Origin: an uncultured Anaerolineae bacterium
GTDB lineage: Bacteria > Chloroflexota > Anaerolineae > Promineifilales > Promineifilaceae
Direction of reading: 5' to 3'
Length of the DNA stretch: 64,000 bases
Assembly: GCA_937943625.1 (NCBI GenBank)
Contig: CALEAD010000003.1
Coordinates: forward strand, 1 to 64,000
How positions within the stretch are numbered: position 1 is the stretch's first letter; every line of letters starts with the position of its first letter. Both the position numbers and the translations under genes were made by a program. Positions 7,889-15,071 of this stretch are shown here, in pieces. The notes under the pieces were generated by a model. It saw only the letters and a list, made by a program, of their open reading frames with translations, ran no database searches and had not been told where the DNA came from.

Positions 7889-9499
7889 TCACGGCAGCCA
7901 GACGGCAAATTGTGGCGTTATGCCGCCGATGGGTTGTAGCGGCGCTGCACGGCCGTCTACTGCGCCACTGATCAGGCTCCAGTTCACGCCGCTGCCAACT
8001 GCCAGCACGTAACTATCGGCCATTAGCCAGCGCGCGCCGCCAAGCTGCGCGCCGGCGGCCAGCGGGTAAGTAGTGGGGCCTTGCCCAATTTGCACCACCC
8101 CATAAAAACCAGGCCCGCTGTAAAGAAAGCGATTGCTATCCCCAGACCAATCCCACAATACCAGCCCTGCGCCGCTCTGGATGGGGCTGAGGTCTTGCCC
8201 CCCCGTGCCTGCGGTAAACAGTGTGGGCGTTTCCCCAGGGGCCTGGCGCACGTAAGCCATGCGGTTGCCATCTGGCGACCAGCGCGCAGGCGCAGCCAGG
8301 GCATATCCATCCAGGCTGCCCAGGGGGAAGGCCTGGCCGGTAGTGGGAATTTGCCACAAGTCGGCGCGGGCGGCATCTGGCGCAGGGATGGCAACCAGGG
8401 CACGACGGCCGTCTGCAGACCATTGTGGCTGCGGGTAATAACGACTGCCGCTGACGCTAATCGGCGTAAATGCGGGCATGGGCGCATCGCTGCTGCTGCC
8501 CGTCAGCCGCCAGATGGCGTTGCTGCGGCTGAGCAGCACCTGCCCTGTGGCTGAAATGGTAAAATAACCGGCGCCGGAGCCGGGCGTGAAAAGCTGCGCC
8601 GGTTCGCCGTTCAGCCCCACCCGCCACAAATCTTCCTGGTTGACGCCGGGGTCTAGCGAGTTGCGCAACTCAGTGTTGAAAAGCAATGTTTGCGCGTCGC
8701 GCCACCCCACCTGATTAATCCAGACGGAGAAGGTACCCCCCTGTGCACCACTAACAGGCAAATCGGCAGCGCGCAGCAAGAGCTGGCTGCCGCTGCCATC
8801 CACGTTTACCACGTGCAGTTCGTTGCTAAAGCCGCTGCGCAGGCGGTAGGCTATGCGCTTGCCGTCTGGAGAAATGTGTAGGTCGAGCAAATTCACGTCT
8901 TCTACCAGCAACACGGGGGGCGCGGCCGTAACAGGGGTCTGGCTGAGGTCTAGGGGAAGAATAAGCAAACGGCCGCTATCCAGATATGCCAGAATCGGAC
9001 CGAGCGGTCTGGGTGTGGGCGTGGGCGTGGGGGGGGCGATGGCAATGGGTACGCCTTCGCCCTGAGTAACGGCCGTCAGGTCTGTACGCCCGGTCACCCA
9101 GCAAGATTCGGCCGTGACGCGGGGCGGGCATTCAATCAGCCACCAGCCAGACGTTGGCTCTCGGCCAATGACGCGGGCAACGTCATCCTTGCGCAGCACC
9201 GTAATGACCGGGTAATTTGTGGCCGGGCCAGTGCGAATGTTCACGTCGGAAATGGCGCGCAGGGCTGGAAAGTCTGGCGTGGCGGTTCCGGCGTCCACCC
9301 CCGGCAGCGTCACAGTGGGGGCCAGTGTGGGGTCACCTGTTGCGCTGATGGGTGAAGAGGCAACGACCGTTCCCAATCCCACGACTAACGTTGGTGGGGG
9401 CGGCAACACCGGTTCCACCTCTCCAGCAAAGGCATTGCAAGCCAGCGACACCAGGAGCAGTGCCGCCACCGTCAACCATAGCGCGCGCGTCTGTTTCAT
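7889..9499 (-). CDS. Lipoprotein with SH3b domain and beta-propeller
   Basis: A 536-residue secreted lipoprotein. The N-terminus has a signal peptide with lipobox LVSLAC. Residues about 80-140 form a bacterial SH3 domain (VNIRTGPATNYPVITVLRKDDVARVIGR). After a PTPTPTPRP linker comes a six-bladed TolB/WD40-like propeller with PDGKRIAYR, SADGRRALVA and SPDGNRMAYVRQ repeats. The linker is encoded by a very G-rich stretch (about 9010-9035, plus-strand sense). The protein probably sits on the outer face of the membrane and binds cell-wall or protein ligands. No enzymatic residues are recognisable. Confidence 0.85.
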   Translation of the reverse strand: MKQTRALWLTVAALLLVSLACNAFAGEVEPVLPPPPTLVVGLGTVVASSPISATGDPTLAPTVTLPGVDAGTATPDFPALRAISDVNIRTGPATNYPVITVLRKDDVARVIGREPTSGWWLIECPPRVTAESCWVTGRTDLTAVTQGEGVPIAIAPPTPTPTPRPLGPILAYLDSGRLLILPLDLSQTPVTAAPPVLLVEDVNLLDLHISPDGKRIAYRLRSGFSNELHVVNVDGSGSQLLLRAADLPVSGAQGGTFSVWINQVGWRDAQTLLFNTELRNSLDPGVNQEDLWRVGLNGEPAQLFTPGSGAGYFTISATGQVLLSRSNAIWRLTGSSSDAPMPAFTPISVSGSRYYPQPQWSADGRRALVAIPAPDAARADLWQIPTTGQAFPLGSLDGYALAAPARWSPDGNRMAYVRQAPGETPTLFTAGTGGQDLSPIQSGAGLVLWDWSGDSNRFLYSGPGFYGVVQIGQGPTTYPLAAGAQLGGARWLMADSYVLAVGSGVNWSLISGAVDGRAAPLQPIGGITPQFAVWLP

Positions 9500-9638
9500 A
9501 CCAACCTCCAGAAGGTTAACCAGAAGCTCAGCTTCTCCGCAAAATCACACCTCTGAATGATAGCAAATCTTCTTCCCGCCCGCTCCCTGACTTCCCTATT
9601 TTTCCTCACTGTCTCCTACTCGCCCAGGCAGACAACAT

Positions 9639-9719
9639 TTGCCAACCTCTCACGAACCACCTAAACTACCATTGGCAGCGATTAACGATTGACGGCAGGG
9701 TTCAAGTGATCTTTACAAT
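9639..9719 (+). promoter_or_regulatory. Candidate promoters of the UbiD/aconitase-X genes
   Basis: Two possible sigma-70-type promoters: TTGCCA (9639-9644) with TAAACT (9662-9667) at a 17-base spacing, and TTGACG (9689-9694) with TACAAT (9714-9719) at 19 bases. The GGTCGGCGGTCAGCGGTC word (9729-9757) lies between them and the ATG of the decarboxylase gene. Confidence 0.5.
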
Positions 9720-9765
9720 TTGACCGCAGGCGGTCGGCGGTCAGCGGTCAGCGGTTGGAGGCAGA

Positions 9766-11082
9766 ATGGACTTTCGCGCATTTTTAGAGCAGGCAGCACA
9801 CAACGGCGACGTGGTAACCATCAACAAGCCGGTAGACGTGACCTACGAAATGGCCAACGTGGCCCACGCCCTGGAGCCGAAAATTGCCCTGTTTAACCAT
9901 ATCCCAGGCTATCCCGGCTGGCGTGTCTGCGCTAACCCCTGCGCCGACCGGCGCTACTTTAGCATGGCCCTGGACGTGCCCATGGCGCAGCTTGTACATC
10001 ACCTGGCGCAGGCCAACGACCACCCGCAAAAGCCGCCCCTTGCTGCCTACGCCCCCTGCCAGGAAGTGGTGCAAGAAGGGGTGGATTTAGATAGTCTGCC
10101 CATTTTGCTGCACCTGTCGCAGGATGCCGGCTATTACATTGCCAGTGCCGTTGTCATTACTCGTGACCCGGAGCTGGGGCCAAACATGTGCTATCACCGC
10201 CTGCTGCGGCTGGATAAAACCCACTTTGCCGCGCGCATTGTGGAGCGGCGGGGCACGCACACGGCCATGAGCAAAACCAGCGGCGACCTGCCGGTAGCCA
10301 TTTGCATTGGCGTGTCGCTGCCGGTGCACCTGGCCGCCTCTATGTCGCCGCCGCCTGGGGTGGACGAGATGGCGGTGGCGCACGCGCTGGCGCCTACGCC
10401 GGTGGTAGAGTGCCTGACTAATGACCTTTACGTGCCCGCTGATGCGGAAATTGTGCTGGAAGGCCGGATTACGGCCGTGCGCCACCGCGAGGGGCCGTTC
10501 ATGGATTTGACGGAAACGATGGACATTGAGCGCGAGCAGCCGGTAATTGAAATTGACCTGGTGACGCACCGGCGCGATCCCATCTTCCATGCGCTGCTGC
10601 CCGGCGGCCTGGAGCATAAAACGCTGATGGGCATGCCCAAAGAGCCGACAATTTTTGCCGAGGTGAATAAGGTGACGCGCTGCACAGGGGTGGCGATCAC
10701 GCCAGGAGGCGCATCCTGGCTGCACGCGGTGGTGCAAATTGAGAAGCAGGGGCCAGACGACGGCCGTTTAGCTATTGCCGCCGCCTTCAAAGGGCATGGT
10801 TCGCTCAAGCACGTTTGGGTGGTAGATACCGACGTTGACTTGTACGACCCGCTTGCCGTTGAGTGGGCGCTGGCCACGCGCTTCCAGGCCGACCGCGACC
10901 TGGTGCTGCTGGAAAAGCAGCCAGGCAGCTCACTCGACCCTTCAGGGCTGCACGTGCCAGGGCAAAAGAGCCTGACGGCAAAACTGGGCTTTGACTGCAC
11001 CATCCCCTGGGGCGCCGACCGCTCAAAATTTACAAAAGGGCAGTATGGCCAGGTAAACCTGGCAGCATATGTGGGGGAGTAG
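9766..11082 (+). CDS. UbiD family decarboxylase
   Basis: A 438-residue member of the UbiD family, prenylated-FMN-dependent (de)carboxylases of unsaturated acids. The N-terminal FRAFLEQAAHNGDVVTI, the central MGMPKEP segment and EGPFMDLTE (the region of the catalytic Glu/Arg network) fit the family. It starts from an ATG with GGAGG upstream. The neighbouring aconitase-X gene makes trans-anhydromevalonate-5-phosphate decarboxylase of the archaeal modified mevalonate pathway a reasonable hypothesis; the family also decarboxylates aromatic and other alpha,beta-unsaturated acids. No ubiX (cofactor synthesis) is in the window. The gap to the next gene is 147 bases and carries the leader repeat. Confidence 0.85.
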   Translation: MDFRAFLEQAAHNGDVVTINKPVDVTYEMANVAHALEPKIALFNHIPGYPGWRVCANPCADRRYFSMALDVPMAQLVHHLAQANDHPQKPPLAAYAPCQEVVQEGVDLDSLPILLHLSQDAGYYIASAVVITRDPELGPNMCYHRLLRLDKTHFAARIVERRGTHTAMSKTSGDLPVAICIGVSLPVHLAASMSPPPGVDEMAVAHALAPTPVVECLTNDLYVPADAEIVLEGRITAVRHREGPFMDLTETMDIEREQPVIEIDLVTHRRDPIFHALLPGGLEHKTLMGMPKEPTIFAEVNKVTRCTGVAITPGGASWLHAVVQIEKQGPDDGRLAIAAAFKGHGSLKHVWVVDTDVDLYDPLAVEWALATRFQADRDLVLLEKQPGSSLDPSGLHVPGQKSLTAKLGFDCTIPWGADRSKFTKGQYGQVNLAAYVGE

Positions 11083-11159
11083 GCATTGGGGAGCAAAGAC
11101 TTCATGCGTGGACACACCACCACGAATGCACACATACCGCAGGTTCCATTTACAAGGTA

Positions 11160-11225
11160 GACCGCAGACGGCAAACAGCGGTCGGCGGTCAGCAGTCGGC
11201 CCTCGGCGGCCATTTTCATAGGACC
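11160..11225 (+). repeat. GGTCGGCGGTC leader repeat before aconitase X
   Basis: Degenerate iterations of GCGGTCGGCGGTCAGCAGTCGG followed by CATTTTCATAGGACC. It is similar in order to the leaders at 328-381 and 7208-7270 and ends 5 bases before the ATG at 11230. Confidence 0.6.
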
Positions 11226-11229
11226 TTTT

Positions 11230-13008
11230 ATGCTTTCATTGACACCAGAACAAGAGAAGATGCTGCACGGGGAATACGGCCGTACAAAGCAAATGGCCAT
11301 GCGCCTGCTGGTAGACATGGCCGCGACGGCAGGCGCTACGGAGCTGGTTCCCATCCACAGCGCCCACCTCTCTGGCGTATCGCCGCTGACGGGTGGGCTG
11401 GGGCTGCGCCAGTTTTTGCGCCGCCTGGCCGAAGATGTGTCGGCGCGGGTGGCCGTGCCCACCACGCTGAACGCTGCCGGCTGCGACGCCAACCAATTTG
11501 CGGCAATGCGCATTGCCGCGCCCAACTTTCGCGAGCAGAGCCTGGAAATTGTGGCGCTATACCAGCAACTTGGCGTGCAGCCAACACAATCTTGCACACC
11601 TTACGAATGGGAAGGTGTGAACTGCCAGGGCACGGCAGCCTGGGCAGAATCGAACGCCATCGCTTTTGGCAACTCCTACTGCGGCCTGCTGACCAACCGC
11701 GAGTCTGGCCTGTCGGCGCTGGCCAGTGCCTTGACAGGATTTACGCCAAAATATGGCCTATTGGAAGAAAACGGCCGTTTGCCCAACCTGCGCGTTTACG
11801 TCACCCCCCTCCTCAGCGACCCCACCGACTTCTCCATCCTCGGTGACTGGATTGGCAAGCAGCGCAAGGCCAGCTGGCAAATGCCGCTGGGCCCCATTCC
11901 ACTGATTAGCGGCCTGCCCGCCGCGCTGACCCACGAGCAGAAAAAGGCGCTGACGGCCGCTGCCGCCAACTACGGCTGCCCGCTGCTGTACATCGAGGGA
12001 GAGGGGGAAGCGCCAGACGGCCGTTTTCAGGATACCCTCACCTTTAGCGCCGCCGACCTGGCGCAGCGCTACGCCGACCTGCGCCCGCGCCAGCCCGTTT
12101 CCCTGGTGGCCATTGGCTGCCCGCAGGCTTCGGTGGGGGAACTACGCGCCGTGGCCGAACTGCTGCGCGGCCAGACACTGCCCGCCGGCGCGCCGCCGCT
12201 GTGGGTATTCACCTCCGCACACAACAAAGCAATTGCCGAGCGCACCGGCCTGGCGCAAATCATTCGCGCCAGTGGCGCGCTGCTGCTTGAAAACACCTGC
12301 CCAGAAGTAGTGCCCTACGATCCCACCTGGGTGCGCCACGTGCTCACCAACTCGATGAAAGCGGAGCATTACATTCGCTCCGGGCTGAACGGCATTCCTA
12401 CATCGGTGATGAAGCTGGCCGACTGTGTGGCCGTGGCGCTGGGGAAGTGGGCAAGCGAAGAAGCGGAGGCATCACCCCGTCACCCCGTCACCCCGTCTCC
12501 TCGCCATCCCGTTACCCCGTCACCCCGTCACCCCATCCCCCCCTCACCCCGTCACTCTGTCACCTCATCACCTCACCCCTCATTTACGGCACAGGGACGT
12601 GGGCTGCCTTCGCAGGGGGATTTTTGCGTTGTGGCGGAAGCATTTGTCACGGATGCGCCAATTACCTTTTTGGGGTTTGTGAACCGGGAAACGGCCGTAA
12701 TCGAAGAAGAAGGCCATCCCGCCAATGGGCAAAGCATGGCAGGCAAAATTGCCATCTTCCCCAAGGGCAGCGGCTCCACCGTGGCCCCCTATGTGCTGCT
12801 GGAGCTGTTCTATCGCGGTGTGGCGCCGGCGGCCATTGTGAACACCGACATTGACCAGCAAAGCGCGCCTGCCTGCTCGCTGGAGGGCATTCCCTACGCC
12901 TATGGTTTTGACCAGGACGTGATTGGTCAGGTAAACTCCGGCGACGTGGTGGAGCTGCGACGAAGTGGTGAGCAAATCAGCTTGCGGGTGATAGCACGAG
13001 GAGCGTGA
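11230..13008 (+). CDS. Aconitase X, large-small subunit fusion
   Basis: A 592-residue protein. Residues 1 to about 405 are the aconitase-X large (DUF521) part, with LTPEQEKMLHGEYG, the AAGCDANQF and CTPYEWEGVNC segments and NTCPEVVP as probable iron-sulfur ligands. Residues about 456-592 are the small swivel (DUF126) part, with TDAPITFLGFVN, HPANGQSMAGK and PKGSGSTVAPYVLLEL. Between them lies a 40-residue SPRHPVTP-type linker encoded by tandem CACCCCGT words. Aconitase X enzymes are dehydratases: two-subunit archaeal ones act on mevalonate 5-phosphate, fused bacterial ones on cis-3-hydroxyproline. As I recall, the known bacterial fusions have the small part first, whereas here the order is large then small, as if two adjacent genes had fused. 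The adjacent UbiD favours the mevalonate role. Confidence 0.85.
   Translation: MLSLTPEQEKMLHGEYGRTKQMAMRLLVDMAATAGATELVPIHSAHLSGVSPLTGGLGLRQFLRRLAEDVSARVAVPTTLNAAGCDANQFAAMRIAAPNFREQSLEIVALYQQLGVQPTQSCTPYEWEGVNCQGTAAWAESNAIAFGNSYCGLLTNRESGLSALASALTGFTPKYGLLEENGRLPNLRVYVTPLLSDPTDFSILGDWIGKQRKASWQMPLGPIPLISGLPAALTHEQKKALTAAAANYGCPLLYIEGEGEAPDGRFQDTLTFSAADLAQRYADLRPRQPVSLVAIGCPQASVGELRAVAELLRGQTLPAGAPPLWVFTSAHNKAIAERTGLAQIIRASGALLLENTCPEVVPYDPTWVRHVLTNSMKAEHYIRSGLNGIPTSVMKLADCVAVALGKWASEEAEASPRHPVTPSPRHPVTPSPRHPIPPSPRHSVTSSPHPSFTAQGRGLPSQGDFCVVAEAFVTDAPITFLGFVNRETAVIEEEGHPANGQSMAGKIAIFPKGSGSTVAPYVLLELFYRGVAPAAIVNTDIDQQSAPACSLEGIPYAYGFDQDVIGQVNSGDVVELRRSGEQISLRVIARGA
12472..12585 (+). repeat. CACCCCGT-type tandem repeat inside the aconitase-X gene
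   Basis: About a dozen degenerate 8-9-base units (CACCCCGT, CGTCACCCC, CTCACCCC) encode the Pro/Ser/His-rich linker between the large and small domains. The composition resembles the word-based intergenic spacers of this genome, not the flanking coding sequence. Confidence 0.85.
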
Positions 13009-14240
13009 AGCGCAGAATGGCCGAAAATTTCCTAGACATCCTCCTCGCCTTGATCATCATTCTTGTCGCCGCGAAGGCCAGCGGCTATGTCAGCCTGCGT
13101 CTGCGGCAGCCTTCGGTGCTGGGGGAGCTGCTGGCAGGGGTGATTTTAGGGCCAACGGTGCTAAACATGGTACACACCTGGCCTGTTTTTCAAAATAGCC
13201 AGGTGGTGCTGGAAGAGTTCATCACCCTGATGGCGGAGATAGGCGTCATTTTGCTGATGCTGCTGGCCGGGCTGGAACTGCAATTGTCAGAGCTGATGAA
13301 AACGGGTAAGGTGGCGGTGCTGGCAGGCACATCGGGGGTCATGTTGCCGCTGGGGCTGGGCTGGACAACGGCCGCTCTCTTTGGCACCGGTCACGTGGAA
13401 GGGCTGTTTGTGGGGCTGGCTCTCTCGGCCACCAGCGTCAGCATCTCCGCGCAGACGCTGCTGGAGATGGGCGTACTGCGCAGCCGCGTGGGGCTGGGGC
13501 TGCTGGGCGCGGCCGTTTTTGATGACGTGCTGGTGATTTTGCTGCTCTCCATCTCCTTCATCCTGGTGGGCGGCTCTGCCCAGGGGATGGAAGACGTGCT
13601 GATTACGCTGCTGCGCATGGCGGGCTATTTTGGCGGGACGGCCGTTTTGGGCATCTGGCTGGTTCCCCGGCTGGTTTCCTGGGTAGACAGGCTGCCGATC
13701 AGCCAGGGGACGATGGCCAGCGTGCTGGCGCTGACCCTCTTTTTTGCCTGGGCAGCCGAGGTTGTTGGCGGCATCGCCACCATCACTGGCGCCTTTTTAG
13801 TGGGGCTGTTTCTGGCGCGTCTGCCCTTTCACGCGCGCATTGAGGAGGGCATCTCCACCCTGGCTTACAGCCTGTTCGTGCCCATTTTCTTTGTCAACAT
13901 TGGTCTGGCGGTCAATTTGCGCGCCATCAGCGGGAGCACCTGGTGGCTGGCGCTGGCGATTACGGCCGTTGCCATCTTCAGCAAAATCGCCGGCTGCGGG
14001 CTGGGGGCAAAGCTAGGCGGCTTCCGCAACCGTGAGGCGCTGCAATTGGGCATCGGCATGGTGTCGCGCGGAGAAGTGGGATTGATTGTGGCCGCCTTTG
14101 CCCTGAGCGAGTCGCTGATTTCGCTACAGAACTTCTCCATGGTTGTGTTTACGGTGATTGCGGCCACGCTGCTGACGCCCCCCATGCTGCGCCAGGCCTT
14201 TCGCAAGGAGCTACGTAAAAGAACGGCCGTATCGCCGTAA
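13005..14240 (+). CDS. Cation:proton antiporter (CPA2/KefB-NapA type)
   Basis: A 411-residue integral membrane transporter with about 12-13 hydrophobic helices. QPSVLGELLAGVILGP near residue 36 and the GAAVFDDVLVILLLS segment near residue 165 (the DD-like ion-binding region) are typical of monovalent cation:proton antiporter family 2. It ends after the membrane domain, with no TrkA-N regulatory domain. The GTG start at 13005 overlaps the aconitase-X stop by four bases and has a GAGG site; an ATG at 13017 is an alternative. The PII-like gene 63 bases downstream may encode its regulator. Confidence 0.88.
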   Translation: MKRRMAENFLDILLALIIILVAAKASGYVSLRLRQPSVLGELLAGVILGPTVLNMVHTWPVFQNSQVVLEEFITLMAEIGVILLMLLAGLELQLSELMKTGKVAVLAGTSGVMLPLGLGWTTAALFGTGHVEGLFVGLALSATSVSISAQTLLEMGVLRSRVGLGLLGAAVFDDVLVILLLSISFILVGGSAQGMEDVLITLLRMAGYFGGTAVLGIWLVPRLVSWVDRLPISQGTMASVLALTLFFAWAAEVVGGIATITGAFLVGLFLARLPFHARIEEGISTLAYSLFVPIFFVNIGLAVNLRAISGSTWWLALAITAVAIFSKIAGCGLGAKLGGFRNREALQLGIGMVSRGEVGLIVAAFALSESLISLQNFSMVVFTVIAATLLTPPMLRQAFRKELRKRTAVSP

Positions 14241-14303
14241 AAGCCACTTGCCATGAGCGGTTAGCCGGTAGCAAATCGCTAATCGTTCTAAAAGGATTGT
14301 GCC

Positions 14304-14669
14304 ATGCACCACATGGTTTTGCTCGTCTTAAACAACCCCGATGAATGCGCTGACGTCCTGGATGCCTGGGAAGCTGCCGGCGTACACGGCGTAACCATCC
14401 TGGAAAGCACCGGCCTGGGCCGTCTGCGCAACATCAGCAACCGCGACGACCTGCCGCTGATGCCCAGTTTGATGAACCTGATGCGCAGCCGCGAAGAACA
14501 TCACCGCACCCTGTTCACGGTAGTCGAAGGGGAGGAAAAAGTAGAGGAAATCATCAATGCGACGCTGGGGGTGGTGGGCACGCTGGATGCACCGCACAAG
14601 GGGGTGCTGTTTGTGCTGCCAGTTTCGCGCGTAGTGGGGATGCGCAATGGCCCCGATGAGAAGTTCTAA
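14304..14669 (+). CDS. PII-like small signalling protein (putative)
   Basis: A 121-residue protein with HMVLLVLNNPDECADVLDAWEAAGVHGVTILESTG at the N-terminus and a second strand-helix unit near LFTVVEGEEKVEEIINATL and a strand GVLFVLPVSRVVG. This ferredoxin-like pattern and the wording resemble PII-like proteins that gate transporters. The classical PII T-loop is not obvious; residues 36-60 with GRLRNISNRDD occupy that position. It follows the antiporter gene and is preceded by AAAAGGA. Assignment to the PII-like group is by pattern and context only. Confidence 0.55.
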   Translation: MHHMVLLVLNNPDECADVLDAWEAAGVHGVTILESTGLGRLRNISNRDDLPLMPSLMNLMRSREEHHRTLFTVVEGEEKVEEIINATLGVVGTLDAPHKGVLFVLPVSRVVGMRNGPDEKF

Positions 14670-14687
14670 GGACGAAAAATTTGTTGG

Positions 14688-14773
14688 TGGGCTGGTTTAG
14701 TTTGCTGGTTAGTTTCCAGCCTACTGGCAAACGAACCAACGGCTTGCATAATTGAACCAACGGCTTGCATAAT
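14688..14773. repeat. GGTTGG-type repeat and a 20-base direct repeat
   Basis: The region contains TTGGTGGGCTGGTTTAG, GGTTAG words and their complements, and two copies of AACCAACGGCTTGCATAATT in direct tandem (about 14735-14774). It lies between the PII-like gene and the tRNA-Val terminator. Confidence 0.6.
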
Positions 14774-14774
14774 T

Positions 14775-14811
14775 ACAAAAAACGGCCGTTACCAGACAGG
14801 CAACGGCCGTT
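14775..14811 (-). terminator. Terminator of tRNA-Val built from two octamer palindromes
   Basis: On the minus strand AACGGCCGTT (14802-14811) pairs perfectly with a second AACGGCCGTT (14781-14790) across an 11-base loop. Six T residues follow (14777-14782, overlapping the stem end). Both arms are copies of the window-wide ACGGCCGT palindrome. Confidence 0.85.
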
Positions 14812-14815
14812 GCGT

Positions 14816-14889
<74 letters not shown>

Positions 14890-14903
14890 GTAGAGCGAAG
14901 AAA

Positions 14904-14932
14904 ATTATAGCACCCGCACCATACCCTGGCAA
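14904..14932 (-). promoter_or_regulatory. Promoter of tRNA-Val
   Basis: TTGCCA (14927-14932) and a perfect TATAAT (14904-14909) are separated by exactly 17 bases on the minus strand. The start site would fall about 7 bases upstream of the mature tRNA. Confidence 0.85.
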
Positions 14933-15034
14933 ACCCATTTACAGCCCATCCACCACTTCCTTAAAATTTCTCCCCCATACGCCAGCCTGTGCTATACTCG
15001 TGTGCGTCCTATCACAACAAAAAATCCACCGCCA

Positions 15035-15071
15035 ATCTAACTAACCAACCAACTAACCAACCAACCATTCA
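15035..15071 (+). repeat. CTAACCAACC-type tract in the dnaE leader
   Basis: An iterated CCAAC/CTAAC tract directly before the dnaE ATG, with no recognisable ribosome-binding site. A possible -10 box, TATACT, is at 14993-14998, so this tract would be part of the mRNA leader. Confidence 0.55.

Noticed and set aside
12472-12585. CACCCCGT repeats as a CRISPR array
   Set aside because: Units are 8-9 bases, contiguous and in frame with a conserved protein; there are no spacers.
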